DNA of 60,980 nucleotides from Bacillota bacterium (GTDB taxonomy: Bacteria > Bacillota > Clostridia > Acetivibrionales > DTU013), in contig JAEZCO010000072.1 in the NCBI GenBank assembly GCA_023433505.1, positions 1-60,980 of the forward strand, read 5' to 3'. The notes under the pieces are model-generated. The model did not search any database. It was not told the DNA's origin and saw only the letters and a program-made list of their open reading frames with translations. Below are positions 1 to 8,079 of this stretch, one piece after another; positions within the stretch are counted from its first letter, which is position 1; the number at the start of each line of letters is the position of its first letter. Made by a program: the position numbers and the translations under genes.

Positions 1-123
1 TCCTAATATTTCAGGCAACAAAGCATTAAAATGCATTTAATCCATGAGAGGTTCTCTTTTAAAAAAGTGAAAATCTAAGAATGAGTGAGAAAACTCAAGA
101 AAATGAAAGTTAATAGAGGGAGG
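1..123 (+). repeat. Left arm of a perfect terminal inverted repeat; leader of the first gene
   Basis: Base by base, positions 1-123 equal the reverse complement of 60856-60978 with no mismatch. The arm ends in the ribosome binding site GAGGGAGG (116-123) of the gene that starts at 130. It contains small internal dyads: GCATT/AATGC around 23-34, GAGA/TCTC around 46-56, and TGAGT/ACTCA around 82-97. Identity stops at 124, just before each gene's start codon. That the arm starts at base 1 suggests that the repeat continues outside or that the sequence was cut at it. Confidence 0.95.
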
Positions 124-129
124 AATATT

Positions 130-669
130 ATGAAAATAATAAATAAAAAGTTTCTATTTACAATTGCAATTATTTTATTAGTTACCCTTTCATCTATAAG
201 TGTCTTGGCAACAATAAATACTAGATATGATATTCTTGTTAATAAAAATCTTAACTTTAAAGATAATGCAAAAAAAGCTGGAATAAGTACCCCTGAAAAA
301 CAAGCAGAAATATATCCACAAAATACTAACTCGAAAGACAAGACAAAAAGTGTTGAGGAAATGAAGGGATATATCAAGGATAAAGACTTAAAAGATGGGG
401 CCGAGTATGTAAAAAAAGAATTAATTTCTTACCAGGATTTTATTAATAAATACGCTGAATTTGATCTAGATGAAAGCATTTCAAAAGATAGGATGATATG
501 GATTACTCAGACACATTATAAAAATGGTTTTCAACACAAAAGAGGATTTGTAAAAAACGCTTTACTTACTAAATATTATGACGCCGAAACAGGTAACTTT
601 TTAGGATATAGTTTGACATCACTTGACAAGGATGGTAACGGTATCTCAATGCCTACATATGATAAGTAA
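130..669 (+). CDS. Small exported protein of unknown function
   Basis: About 179 residues. The ATG at 130 is preferred over an upstream in-frame ATG at 85 because GGGAGG at 118-123 sits 6 bases before it and the protein then begins with a typical signal peptide or anchor: MKIINKK followed by a hydrophobic stretch to about residue 26. The mature part is rich in Lys, Asp and Asn, contains no cysteine, and shows no motif I recognise. It is probably an extracellular or membrane-anchored protein. It stands alone, transcribed towards a bidirectional terminator at 756-798, and its whole visible leader is shared with the DUF1858 gene at the other end of the window. Codon use is strongly AT-biased. 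Confidence 0.7.
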   Translation: MKIINKKFLFTIAIILLVTLSSISVLATINTRYDILVNKNLNFKDNAKKAGISTPEKQAEIYPQNTNSKDKTKSVEEMKGYIKDKDLKDGAEYVKKELISYQDFINKYAEFDLDESISKDRMIWITQTHYKNGFQHKRGFVKNALLTKYYDAETGNFLGYSLTSLDKDGNGISMPTYDK

Positions 670-755
670 ATTAAAATGTCACTGCAAAATATCAAAAAAA
701 TTTTAGGTGATACAAAAACGCTTGCTTTTCACCATAACTTCCCGACAAAAAGAAA

Positions 756-798
756 AGCCTGCATCCTGCTATTTCAGCTGGGCTGCAGGCTATTTTTT
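756..798. terminator. Bidirectional Rho-independent terminator
   Basis: An 8-bp stem AGCCTGCA (756-763) pairs with TGCAGGCT (784-791). It is followed by ATTTTTT on the plus strand and, read from the other side, is preceded by an A-rich run that becomes a T-run. It separates the plus-strand gene at 130-669 from the minus-strand remnant at 823-1062. Confidence 0.8.
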
Positions 799-822
799 AA
801 TCACATTACTGCAAAACTTAGG

Positions 823-1062
823 TTATATGTTAGTATCACATTGTTCACGCCATTTGTAAAGCCAGTCAAGTTGATTGTCCATATCTTTGCTGTCTATGCA
901 ATCAAGGCCAAATATCTCCATAACTGTTGCTTGGGTAGAGAAGTGTTGGATGGCTATCAGCATATGAAAGGCATCTATTTCGGTTGAAGTGATGGTATTA
1001 TATTTTCTATACTCTGGCACAAACCTTGAAAGTACTTTATTTGATCGGTCATAGTTGCGTTT
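823..1062 (-). pseudogene. Remnant of an aminoglycoside-phosphotransferase-like protein (C-terminal end)
   Basis: The frame is open from a stop at 1063-1065 down to 823. There is no ATG and no good ribosome binding site; a GTG at 1020 is the only plausible start and would give 65 residues. Residues such as EIYGLDCID-like (here EIFGLDCIDS), DNQLDWL and KWREQC resemble, from memory, the C-terminal end of small phosphotransferase (APH/choline kinase fold) proteins of Clostridia. The catalytic N-terminal and middle parts are missing, so it is inactive as a kinase. The alternative is a genuine short protein started at GTG; I consider that less likely. Confidence 0.4.
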
Positions 1063-1078
1063 TTAAGGTATGCATTAT

Positions 1079-1525
1079 TCACTGGAATATTTTCATATAA
1101 TTCTTTTGGTCTTTTGTGTGAACGTATCCATGACGTTCGTAGAATCTATGAGCATTATCTCTCCATGGGTGCGTCAGTAGCTTTATCCCTAAAAAGCCGT
1201 TATTTTTCGTCCAACATTCAAGGCTTCCGATGAGTGTACTTCCTACACCTTTATTTCTATATTTTTCTTTTACTACAAACCCTAAGACATTTACTAAAGA
1301 ATCCGAGAATAGCAGCTCATATGGGCTTCCATGAATGTACCCTATTACCTCATCTCCTTGTTCGCTAACAAAAATAATATCTTTTGTATTGTTTACAATA
1401 TAATCAATTCGTTCTTTTACTCTTTCTGCCGAAAATGAACATAGTTTAGGGTTAAATTCTTGGTTTAACAAGTAAATATCTTTATAATCAGTTGACTTAA
1501 TTTCTCTTATAATGAAATCATTCAT
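1079..1525 (-). CDS. GNAT family N-acetyltransferase
   Basis: A 148-residue, single-domain GNAT protein of usual length. The acetyl-CoA binding motif A is visible as VVKEKYRNKGVGSTLIGSLE (residues about 84-103, with R-N-K-G-V-G as the pyrophosphate-binding loop). The C-terminal part has NAHRFYERHGY, the typical motif B tyrosine region. GAGGTG precedes the ATG at a suitable distance. It transfers acetyl from acetyl-CoA to an unknown amine and is probably cytoplasmic. It lies directly upstream, on the same strand, of the phosphotransferase remnant. Both families include antibiotic-modifying enzymes, but nothing here shows the substrate. Confidence 0.85.
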   Translation of the reverse strand: MNDFIIREIKSTDYKDIYLLNQEFNPKLCSFSAERVKERIDYIVNNTKDIIFVSEQGDEVIGYIHGSPYELLFSDSLVNVLGFVVKEKYRNKGVGSTLIGSLECWTKNNGFLGIKLLTHPWRDNAHRFYERHGYVHTKDQKNYMKIFQ

Positions 1526-1641
1526 TTAACATACACCTCAACTCAATATTAGACTTTACCATCCAAATAATGATTTTGAACAGTTCACTTTTTCTTTGAT
1601 AACAAAGTAATGCAACTTTACAATATGTTTATACTGCTGTA

Positions 1642-2211
1642 TTAATTAAGAACTTCAAAAGTAAACTTACAAGGCTTCTCACCATTTGTATTGAGTGGGG
1701 ATGAATTGATTTCTTTCAATTTCAGTTTTACGCCCAAAGCATTTTGATAGTGATATAAAAAGTGCCCTGCACAACAACCGCAGTATGTAGGCGATATGGA
1801 AAACGGCTGTTTCAACTTTTTAATCGAACCGCATGAGCAGGTGTTCTTGCCTGCATGAACGCCATTTTGGTAGTCGCCAAATGCAATTGTAAATGTACCA
1901 TCTTCACTTAGACACGGTGACATCATATATTGAACACTTGATATTAGAGCAAGTTTTTCAGAAAGAGTTTTACCTACGTGTTCCAAGGCAAATGCCTTAC
2001 AGTCTTTGTCACGTTGACCGCCCTTACAACAGCCCTGTTTTTCCATAATTGAAAGACATTGCTCCTTCGTCAGCAGCTCATCCATTTTGTCTATCAAAGA
2101 AATAATATTCATCGGATTATTGCAGTCGGCTTCAAAGTCTATCTGTGACATAATTCCATCGTTGATTTTTTGCTTTTTCATTGTATCTCTAATCTTTTTT
2201 AAAGTCGGCAT
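1642..2211 (-). CDS. Cysteine-rich protein of unknown function
   Basis: A 189-residue protein with a GGGGGG-type ribosome binding site before ATG. It has 11 or more cysteines, including GCCKGG, NTCSCGS and TYCGCCAGHFLYHYQ, which look like metal-binding or redox clusters. The tail KPCKFTFEVL recalls small-molecule hydrolase-like domains of the V4R/ATC-hydrolase type, but I cannot confirm this and do not assign a function. It is soluble, with no signal peptide or membrane segment. It is 22 bases from the next unknown gene upstream (2234-2746) and is probably co-transcribed with it. Confidence 0.75.
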   Translation of the reverse strand: MPTLKKIRDTMKKQKINDGIMSQIDFEADCNNPMNIISLIDKMDELLTKEQCLSIMEKQGCCKGGQRDKDCKAFALEHVGKTLSEKLALISSVQYMMSPCLSEDGTFTIAFGDYQNGVHAGKNTCSCGSIKKLKQPFSISPTYCGCCAGHFLYHYQNALGVKLKLKEINSSPLNTNGEKPCKFTFEVLN

Positions 2212-2233
2212 TTTTATCCCCCCACAAATGCAT

Positions 2234-2746
2234 TTAAGTACGTTTTCTATCTGGGTAAAATGTTTTCAACAATTCTATATATTTCGGAATACTTTCTATG
2301 TCTTTTTTATCAAAATAATAATTTTCACCCGCACATTTTTCGTACAAAACGTTATCAAGGGTATATGATTTTTTAAAAGAGCATTTGCCTTTTTTGCCTA
2401 TACCTCCGCCACTTTTATCACACTGCCTGCACTTTCCCATGGGATTAATAAACGAGTTTTTAATAAACTCGGGGGCATTTTCAAGATATTCTCTATGTCT
2501 ATCAATGTTTGTAAAATATAACCGCAGCACTATGCCGCTATCACGAAAATAAAAACGTGCTACATAATTTTTATTCTTAAGTCCGGTTTTACTGTATTCA
2601 ATTTTGTATCTACCCAAGCAAACATATGGATTAATGCCATTGCTCTCATACCCTGCTTTTGTAATAGCATCATCGAAAGCAATTATAAACCCCTTATCCC
2701 TGTCGCAAATAAAATCATATTTTTCATTTGATAGTAAATCTTTCAT
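2234..2746 (-). CDS. Uncharacterised protein with a four-cysteine C-terminal domain
   Basis: 170 residues with no signal peptide. The N-terminal two thirds has a basic, aromatic region (KNYVARFYFRDSGIVLRLYF) of unknown role. The C-terminal region has CRQC, then KCSFKKSY, then EKCAGENYYFDKKDIESIP. This cysteine pattern matches the C-terminus of the neighbouring 370-residue protein (2884-3996): C-x2-C, C, C, then YYF or FYF with D-I. The two are therefore probably paralogous in this domain, which may bind zinc. It may be co-transcribed with the genes on either side. No function is known to me. Confidence 0.7.
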   Translation of the reverse strand: MKDLLSNEKYDFICDRDKGFIIAFDDAITKAGYESNGINPYVCLGRYKIEYSKTGLKNKNYVARFYFRDSGIVLRLYFTNIDRHREYLENAPEFIKNSFINPMGKCRQCDKSGGGIGKKGKCSFKKSYTLDNVLYEKCAGENYYFDKKDIESIPKYIELLKTFYPDRKRT

Positions 2747-2883
2747 TTGATTGTCCTGCCCATTATTTAAATTATCTAACGTCGCAGTTAATAAATAAAC
2801 TTGCGTTCATAAAATCTATCTTACCAATTTGCATTGATAATATCAATATTTTTCCATAGCGTCAAGTATCATGTGAAGCCTTT

Positions 2884-3996
2884 CTATGTGGCCTTTTGAA
2901 TACCGTACTCATACTCAAGCAATGTGAACAAACGCGAAATATCTTTATCTTTTATATCGTTAAAATAAAAACTATCCATTGAACAGCCAATGTAATCTGT
3001 GCCGTCAAATTTCCAGTATATTCTGTTATTACACGTCTCAGGCTTGTTGCCAAGACACCCGCAGCCCCAACATTTTTTTGCAGCTTTTGAAAAACATGCT
3101 TGAAGATAATCAGGAAGCTTCTCAATTTCAGAAATATATTTATCAGGATTTTTTAATTTTAATTTTAAAAATTCCCGTCTTTCATCATACCGGAAAGTAC
3201 AGATGCGTTTTTTCCTGATAAAATAATTTCCTTCCGAAAAACGGATTGCGGGATATTTTTTTGAATGCTCGTAAAAATTTATATAAGCATTTTTCCTTTC
3301 TGCGTCCCAAGCATAACAGTTATCTTTTATTAATTGCATTGGGTCCAGTTCTTTCGGATTTGCCGTAACTTTATAATCGAATAAATAATAATCGTAATAA
3401 TAAGCTATACAACCATACCCGTTTTTCTTGATTTCGTTTTTTAAGTATTCGTCGTTTAAAACAGCATTCCAACAATCCATATAGATTTTCAATACCTTAA
3501 TAATATTAGGTTTGTCAGGATATTGAATAAAAAAATATTCAACCTTTTTATCAAAAATTATATCCTGAAAGCAAAATCCAAAATCATTCAATTTTTCTAA
3601 CACAGCAGGATAGCTTTTTACCTTTTTAATTTGCTTTTTAAAGTGTTTGGCATTTACTTTTAAAGTGTTATTTTCAATTTCGCCGCAATCACAGAGTGTG
3701 CGCAAACATTTAACGATACGGTCAAGACTGCTGTTTGATTCATTATCGCTGCCTCTTCCCCTGGCTTCTTTATCCAAAGGATAAAGATCACATTCATATG
3801 CGGCAGGATTTACAATAACATCCTCATATATTTTTTTGAGTATTTCCGTCAATACGGAAAAATCCGAAATAAAATCCGGTCCGTAATCGCCTCTCAAGGG
3901 GAAATTATCCGGCACAGGTAAAATATTATCTACTCTTTTTTTTGCATACTCTTGCACATAGTATTTGTATAACATAATAAATCCGTTAATCTCCAT
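2884..3996 (-). CDS. Uncharacterised protein sharing the four-cysteine C-terminal domain
   Basis: 370 residues, soluble, rich in Tyr, Lys and Asp. The C-terminal 80 residues contain KKCWGCGCLGNKPETC, then YIGCSMDSFYFNDIKDKDIS, the same arrangement as in the protein at 2234-2746. The N-terminal 290 residues are unlike anything I recognise. The start is uncertain: ATG at 3996 has only a weak AGAG upstream, and a second ATG eight codons in (MLYKYY) has a GGAG 15 bases upstream. Composition is AT-rich like the rest of the 1-4.1 kb block. The location suggests an accessory gene. Confidence 0.65.
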   Translation of the reverse strand: MEINGFIMLYKYYVQEYAKKRVDNILPVPDNFPLRGDYGPDFISDFSVLTEILKKIYEDVIVNPAAYECDLYPLDKEARGRGSDNESNSSLDRIVKCLRTLCDCGEIENNTLKVNAKHFKKQIKKVKSYPAVLEKLNDFGFCFQDIIFDKKVEYFFIQYPDKPNIIKVLKIYMDCWNAVLNDEYLKNEIKKNGYGCIAYYYDYYLFDYKVTANPKELDPMQLIKDNCYAWDAERKNAYINFYEHSKKYPAIRFSEGNYFIRKKRICTFRYDERREFLKLKLKNPDKYISEIEKLPDYLQACFSKAAKKCWGCGCLGNKPETCNNRIYWKFDGTDYIGCSMDSFYFNDIKDKDISRLFTLLEYEYGIQKAT

Positions 3997-4273
3997 TCGA
4001 ATACTCTAAAGAGACGGTAGTTCCCTTTTCTTATTTATCCTTTTTTCGGAATAGAGGCAAGCACATATATACTATAATATCACATAATTACATAGTCAAT
4101 AGTTTAATCAAGAACCTCCGCCCTGATTAGTTTGGGGATAGAAAGAGAGCAAGAAAAAGCCCCGACAATGATGCAGTCACTATCGATGCAAGCTATTTTT
4201 AACTTGAGGAAATTAGACGGCACCTTACATGCCATACAGGGAATTATGTGCCACCCACTTTCTAATATCTCAC
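3997..4273. other. Intergenic stretch at a change of base composition
   Basis: 277 bases between the AT-rich accessory block and the 3' end of the sugar operon. No gene, RNA or strong hairpin is evident. The only open frame is about 43 codons (ATG near 4234, minus strand) without a ribosome binding site, and I do not call it. Base composition moves here from clearly AT-rich to near balanced, which could mark the edge of an insertion. Confidence 0.5.
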
Positions 4274-5545
4274 TTAAGTATCTTTCGTGATGCTTAGCAG
4301 GCGGATATTACGGTTAGCAATCTTATTTAGCTTTACAGCCAGAAACTGAGTCAAGGTCAGGAATAAAAGTCCTGCAACCTGCCATAGCATGTCTGAGTCT
4401 GTTGCAAGATTGATTACAATCATTACAATAAGCCCAATGCACCGTCCTAAAACCAACAAGGCCTCATTTATCACCAACAGCTCCGGTCTGCGTTTATCTG
4501 CATTGGGGACCACCTGTATCGCATCCAGAAATATACTGTAGCTGGAATTGACAATAAACCCGGTAAAAAACGCATCGATAACAGAAAACAGTACAATTGT
4601 CCAGACGTTTAGAAAGAAAAGCACCGAAACATTATAACAAGACAGAACTACCACTGCAATTGCCATATAGATGACTCTGTTTTCCCGGGTAACATAGCGC
4701 CTTATAATTCCATAGGAAATAATAGCGGCAATCGCTGAAAGAAAGGTATTGAACCCTATCAGCAATTCGTTCTTCACCAGGTTGAACAGCAGGATGCTGA
4801 GTATAAAAGTAAATATGCCTTCTTTTATTCCCTTTACTGACTGCCCCGCCAATGAGAAAGCCAGGCACCTTTCTTTTTTAATCAATCTGACCGTATCCTT
4901 ATAGTGGATAGACTCGTCAGTTTTAGGAGGACGCGGCAGCAGCACAGCCATAATTCCCGTGGCAACCGCTACTACGAATGCAAGTCCGAACACAACAAGA
5001 TAGCCTTGAATCGAGCCGATTTTTGATATGATCATGCTTGAAAGCAATGGAATCAGCAGATTGACAACGGCGCTGAAAAAGCTGACGGTGGCTATCCCTT
5101 TATCACGGTTTTCAAGGTTGGTGCAGGTGGAAAGCAAATAGCCGTAAGCAATCCAGTAAAAACCGTCGGCAATGCCAATGATCAATCCCAGCAATACAAA
5201 ATACTTTGAAGCGTTTTTCCCAAGCAATATAAGCGTCAAATAGAGCAAATTATAAAACAGGATACCGACCACCGCCACCACACTGGGGTTAAAACGGCTG
5301 AGCACATAGGATGCCAGCGCCATGCAGACAGCCCCTGAAATGAAAAAGACCGCATTGTAATAAAGGACGACATTCATATCCTCTGTCTGTCCCAGGAGAA
5401 AGATATTGATGAAAACACCCGGCAGAGTCGTAAAAATCATAAAGCAGGTATGCATAAGCAGGAACCTGCTGAACGTACCGCCAAGAAAATACTTTGCAAG
5501 CTGGGTGTTTTCTCTTTTCTGCATTGGCGCCAAATTATCGGTCAT
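4274..5545 (-). CDS. MFS transporter (YqgE-like)
   Basis: 423 residues starting at MTDNLAPMQKR. This ATG (5545) has AGGAG 6 bases upstream; a longer frame to 5608 would overlap the preceding gene and is rejected. The hydropathy pattern fits about 12 membrane segments in two halves, with a central polar loop near residues 205-225 (LPRPPKTDESIHYKD). It lacks a substrate signature. It resembles the uncharacterised YqgE-type branch of the major facilitator family. As last gene of the long operon, 14 bases after the esterase, it may import or export a sugar acid or glycoside handled by the operon. Confidence 0.8.
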   Translation of the reverse strand: MTDNLAPMQKRENTQLAKYFLGGTFSRFLLMHTCFMIFTTLPGVFINIFLLGQTEDMNVVLYYNAVFFISGAVCMALASYVLSRFNPSVVAVVGILFYNLLYLTLILLGKNASKYFVLLGLIIGIADGFYWIAYGYLLSTCTNLENRDKGIATVSFFSAVVNLLIPLLSSMIISKIGSIQGYLVVFGLAFVVAVATGIMAVLLPRPPKTDESIHYKDTVRLIKKERCLAFSLAGQSVKGIKEGIFTFILSILLFNLVKNELLIGFNTFLSAIAAIISYGIIRRYVTRENRVIYMAIAVVVLSCYNVSVLFFLNVWTIVLFSVIDAFFTGFIVNSSYSIFLDAIQVVPNADKRRPELLVINEALLVLGRCIGLIVMIVINLATDSDMLWQVAGLLFLTLTQFLAVKLNKIANRNIRLLSITKDT

Positions 5546-5559
5546 ATATACTCCTATTG

Positions 5560-6963
5560 CTATTTTACGGGTAATCCATAGAACGACAGCATGGGCAGTC
5601 TCATGCAATCAAATGGGATGGCAGGCCCCGGATTCATCCTCCAGCCTCCATGCAGGACTGCGCCATCCTTAAATGAATGCATAAAGGTAATTAGAATGAA
5701 TCGGCCTTCAAGCCTGTATTCCTTAACCTCAATCAACCCATCCTCATCCTCCGCGGTAAAGGGGAGAAATTCCGGCGGTACGTCAAAAGGGTTGATCCAG
5801 TTGCGTATCGGGTCCAGTTCCAGCGAAAGAGAATCTTCACTGATCCTTACTGCCTTAATAGCTTCAGGTGCATGCCAATCATAATGCCTGCCATAGATCT
5901 CCGTCAAAGCAGCTTTTGCACAACGCTCACCGATGACAAGATCTCCTTCGGATGAATTATGAATGAAGTCGTAAAGAGCAACATCCGATGACGGAACAGT
6001 GTATACCCCTTTTATCTCATGTGCTGCACGTCGTTGTGCCTCACGCACCATGCCCCATTCCCTGTCAAGCTTATCACTGGAAGGAGTCATGCAGCGGTTC
6101 AACTGTACTGTGATAAAAGGCAGTTCAGGACTGTTCAAGGCCCGGCGCACATGACCTGCAAAAGCTGCAAAACGTTCCAGATAGGTAGACGCCGATTCTT
6201 CAAAGCCCTCAGCCTCACCTTGATACCATAATACCCCTTTTGGAACAATAGCGTATTCGCCCAGCATCTCCATCATATTATCAAACAGTGCACCGTTCTC
6301 CTCCGGATTCCACCAACGCAAGGGGGATCCGCCATATGCACACTGCACCAACCCGATAGGATAACCCAGCTCTCTTTTTAATATTTTAGAGAAATGCAAA
6401 TATGGACAGTGCCCTGGGTTGTGGTTTTCAAAATGCCCGGTATGAACCGCTCCCGTGGTCTCACCAAGGGGATGCGTAGCCAGTTCCCACCTGCCGCTGC
6501 TGCGGAGCAGGTGAACACCAAGCTCAGGCGGGTCCTCCACCGGATTCTTGGACCGGCCTGCCGCATTGCTTTGTCCGGCGATTACAAAAATGTCGCCCAC
6601 ACCGACATTGTGGACCATATCTCCACGGGTGACGGAAAGACCGTCCCAACCGTCATAGTCCATGTAAGTTTCTATCCGGTATAAGCCGCCTGCCGGCACA
6701 TTTTTAAAAACGGTTTCCCATCTTCCGTCCTCCAAAACACTGCAAAGCTGCCATGGCAAAACAGCTTCGCCTGAGCTTTCCCGCGCAATCCGGGCCTTAA
6801 TCGTCACTTTTCTCAACCCCACCTGGCTGAATTGAAGCGGAAGCTCCTGTGACAACTGGATCAATGTATATGCTCCATTTACGGAGATGTCGGATGTGCC
6901 GTCTTTTTGCTGAAAAATCTGCCAGGGACACACTCCGCCGGTAATTGTTACACCATAATTCAT
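5560..6963 (-). CDS. Sialate O-acetylesterase-like protein (SASA/SGNH hydrolase)
   Basis: About 467 residues from ATG 6963; an alternative TTG at 7002 has GGGAG 7 bases upstream and would add 13 residues. The SGNH-type esterase core is visible: VIAGQSNAAG (nucleophile Ser), the middle block VLWYQGEAEG, and a late Asp/His region DVALYDFIHNS. The N-terminal region up to about residue 125 is beta-rich and may bind the glycan. No signal peptide, so it acts in the cytoplasm, on imported material. The family removes O-acetyl groups from sialic acids and other glycans; the true substrate is not shown. It is followed closely by the MFS gene. Confidence 0.8.
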   Translation of the reverse strand: MNYGVTITGGVCPWQIFQQKDGTSDISVNGAYTLIQLSQELPLQFSQVGLRKVTIKARIARESSGEAVLPWQLCSVLEDGRWETVFKNVPAGGLYRIETYMDYDGWDGLSVTRGDMVHNVGVGDIFVIAGQSNAAGRSKNPVEDPPELGVHLLRSSGRWELATHPLGETTGAVHTGHFENHNPGHCPYLHFSKILKRELGYPIGLVQCAYGGSPLRWWNPEENGALFDNMMEMLGEYAIVPKGVLWYQGEAEGFEESASTYLERFAAFAGHVRRALNSPELPFITVQLNRCMTPSSDKLDREWGMVREAQRRAAHEIKGVYTVPSSDVALYDFIHNSSEGDLVIGERCAKAALTEIYGRHYDWHAPEAIKAVRISEDSLSLELDPIRNWINPFDVPPEFLPFTAEDEDGLIEVKEYRLEGRFILITFMHSFKDGAVLHGGWRMNPGPAIPFDCMRLPMLSFYGLPVK

Positions 6964-7098
6964 AATAATCCCACATCTTTCCACAGTTTTAGAACTGGCC
7001 AAAGTATAACTCCCGATAATCTTTTCCGGGGAACTACGCTCGGCGCTCCATTCCCCATTAAAAGCACCGGAAGTAATATTTCCGGCGCTCCTTAGCCG

Positions 7099-7998
7099 TT
7101 ACAGACCACAAGCAAGTACTTTCAATAGATTTTCCACAGCCTGCGCTTCCATTATTTTTCTTGTTTCTACTGCTCCGGATCCGATATGCGAGGTTAAAAC
7201 AGTGTTATCAAGCTCTGTTAACTTGCCCTTATAGGGTTCAAGCTCGAAACAGTCCATGGCCGCACCGGCAATTACACCCTGCTTCAATGCTGCATATAAA
7301 GCCTCTTCATCAACAAGCCCCCCGCGCGCTGCATTTATTAACAATGCAGCGCTTTTCATCCTGCCAAGCTCAGCTTCACCGATGATATGGTGGTTTGCTT
7401 GACTATAAGGGACATGCAGCGTTACAATATCCGCTTCGTTCAAAAGCTCATCCATAGATACTATCGTACATATCCCATGCTGCCGGATATACGGGTCGTA
7501 TCCAAGCACTCTGCAGCCAAAAGCCGAGACAAGCTCTGCTACATAGGTACCAATTCTCCCACAGCCAACAATTCCAACCGTCTTCTCTTTGAGCAGCATT
7601 CCCTGAGGGCCTTTCCAGTCCCCCTTGCGGATACCTGTATCCATTGTGTTTATATGTCTTGCAAGACACAGCATCAGACCGATTGTCAATTCGGCCACGG
7701 AGGGAGTCGGTGCATCCGGTGTATTCACTACAGTTATTCCAAGACTCCGGGCAGCAACCAGGTCAACTGAATCCATTCCCGTCCCGCACCGGGATATAAC
7801 CTTAAGCTCCGGCGCTTTTTCCATCACCTTTCTTGTCAAAGGTTCTACTCCGGCAATAATACCTGCCGGACGATATTTATCCACCAGCTCTATTGCTTCA
7901 CTCTCCGTAAGCTTACGCTTGTAGGGGTTCATTATAACATTTACAGAATCCGGGAATGAGCTGTTTCCGAAGCTGGAGGTTGTTACAAGAATATTCAT
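7099..7998 (-). CDS. D-isomer-specific 2-hydroxyacid dehydrogenase (phosphoglycerate-dehydrogenase-like)
   Basis: 299 residues from MNILVTTSSFG; GAGG lies 9 bases before this ATG, while the longer GTG frame overlaps that site. The NAD-binding fold carries GIVGCGRIGTYVAEL, followed by the acidic residue at LGYDP. Catalytic Arg is in NAARGGLVDEEAL, Glu near FELEPYKG, and His in LTSHIGSG. It interconverts a 2-oxoacid and a D-2-hydroxyacid with NAD(H) in the cytoplasm. Next to a sugar-acid kinase and aldolase it probably reduces a pyruvate-like product or oxidises a sugar acid. No serine-pathway neighbours, so the classic SerA role is unlikely. Confidence 0.88.
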   Translation of the reverse strand: MNILVTTSSFGNSSFPDSVNVIMNPYKRKLTESEAIELVDKYRPAGIIAGVEPLTRKVMEKAPELKVISRCGTGMDSVDLVAARSLGITVVNTPDAPTPSVAELTIGLMLCLARHINTMDTGIRKGDWKGPQGMLLKEKTVGIVGCGRIGTYVAELVSAFGCRVLGYDPYIRQHGICTIVSMDELLNEADIVTLHVPYSQANHHIIGEAELGRMKSAALLINAARGGLVDEEALYAALKQGVIAGAAMDCFELEPYKGKLTELDNTVLTSHIGSGAVETRKIMEAQAVENLLKVLACGL

Positions 7999-8079
7999 AT
8001 AATTTTTCCTCGCCACTATATATATTTTTCCATATAAGTTTTTTTCACTTCAGAAGCTATACGTGTAGGTTGAAGGCAT

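Noticed and set aside
4190..4236. 43-codon minus-strand frame in the gap after the MFS gene
   Set aside because: No ribosome binding site, no recognisable motif and unusual residue content.
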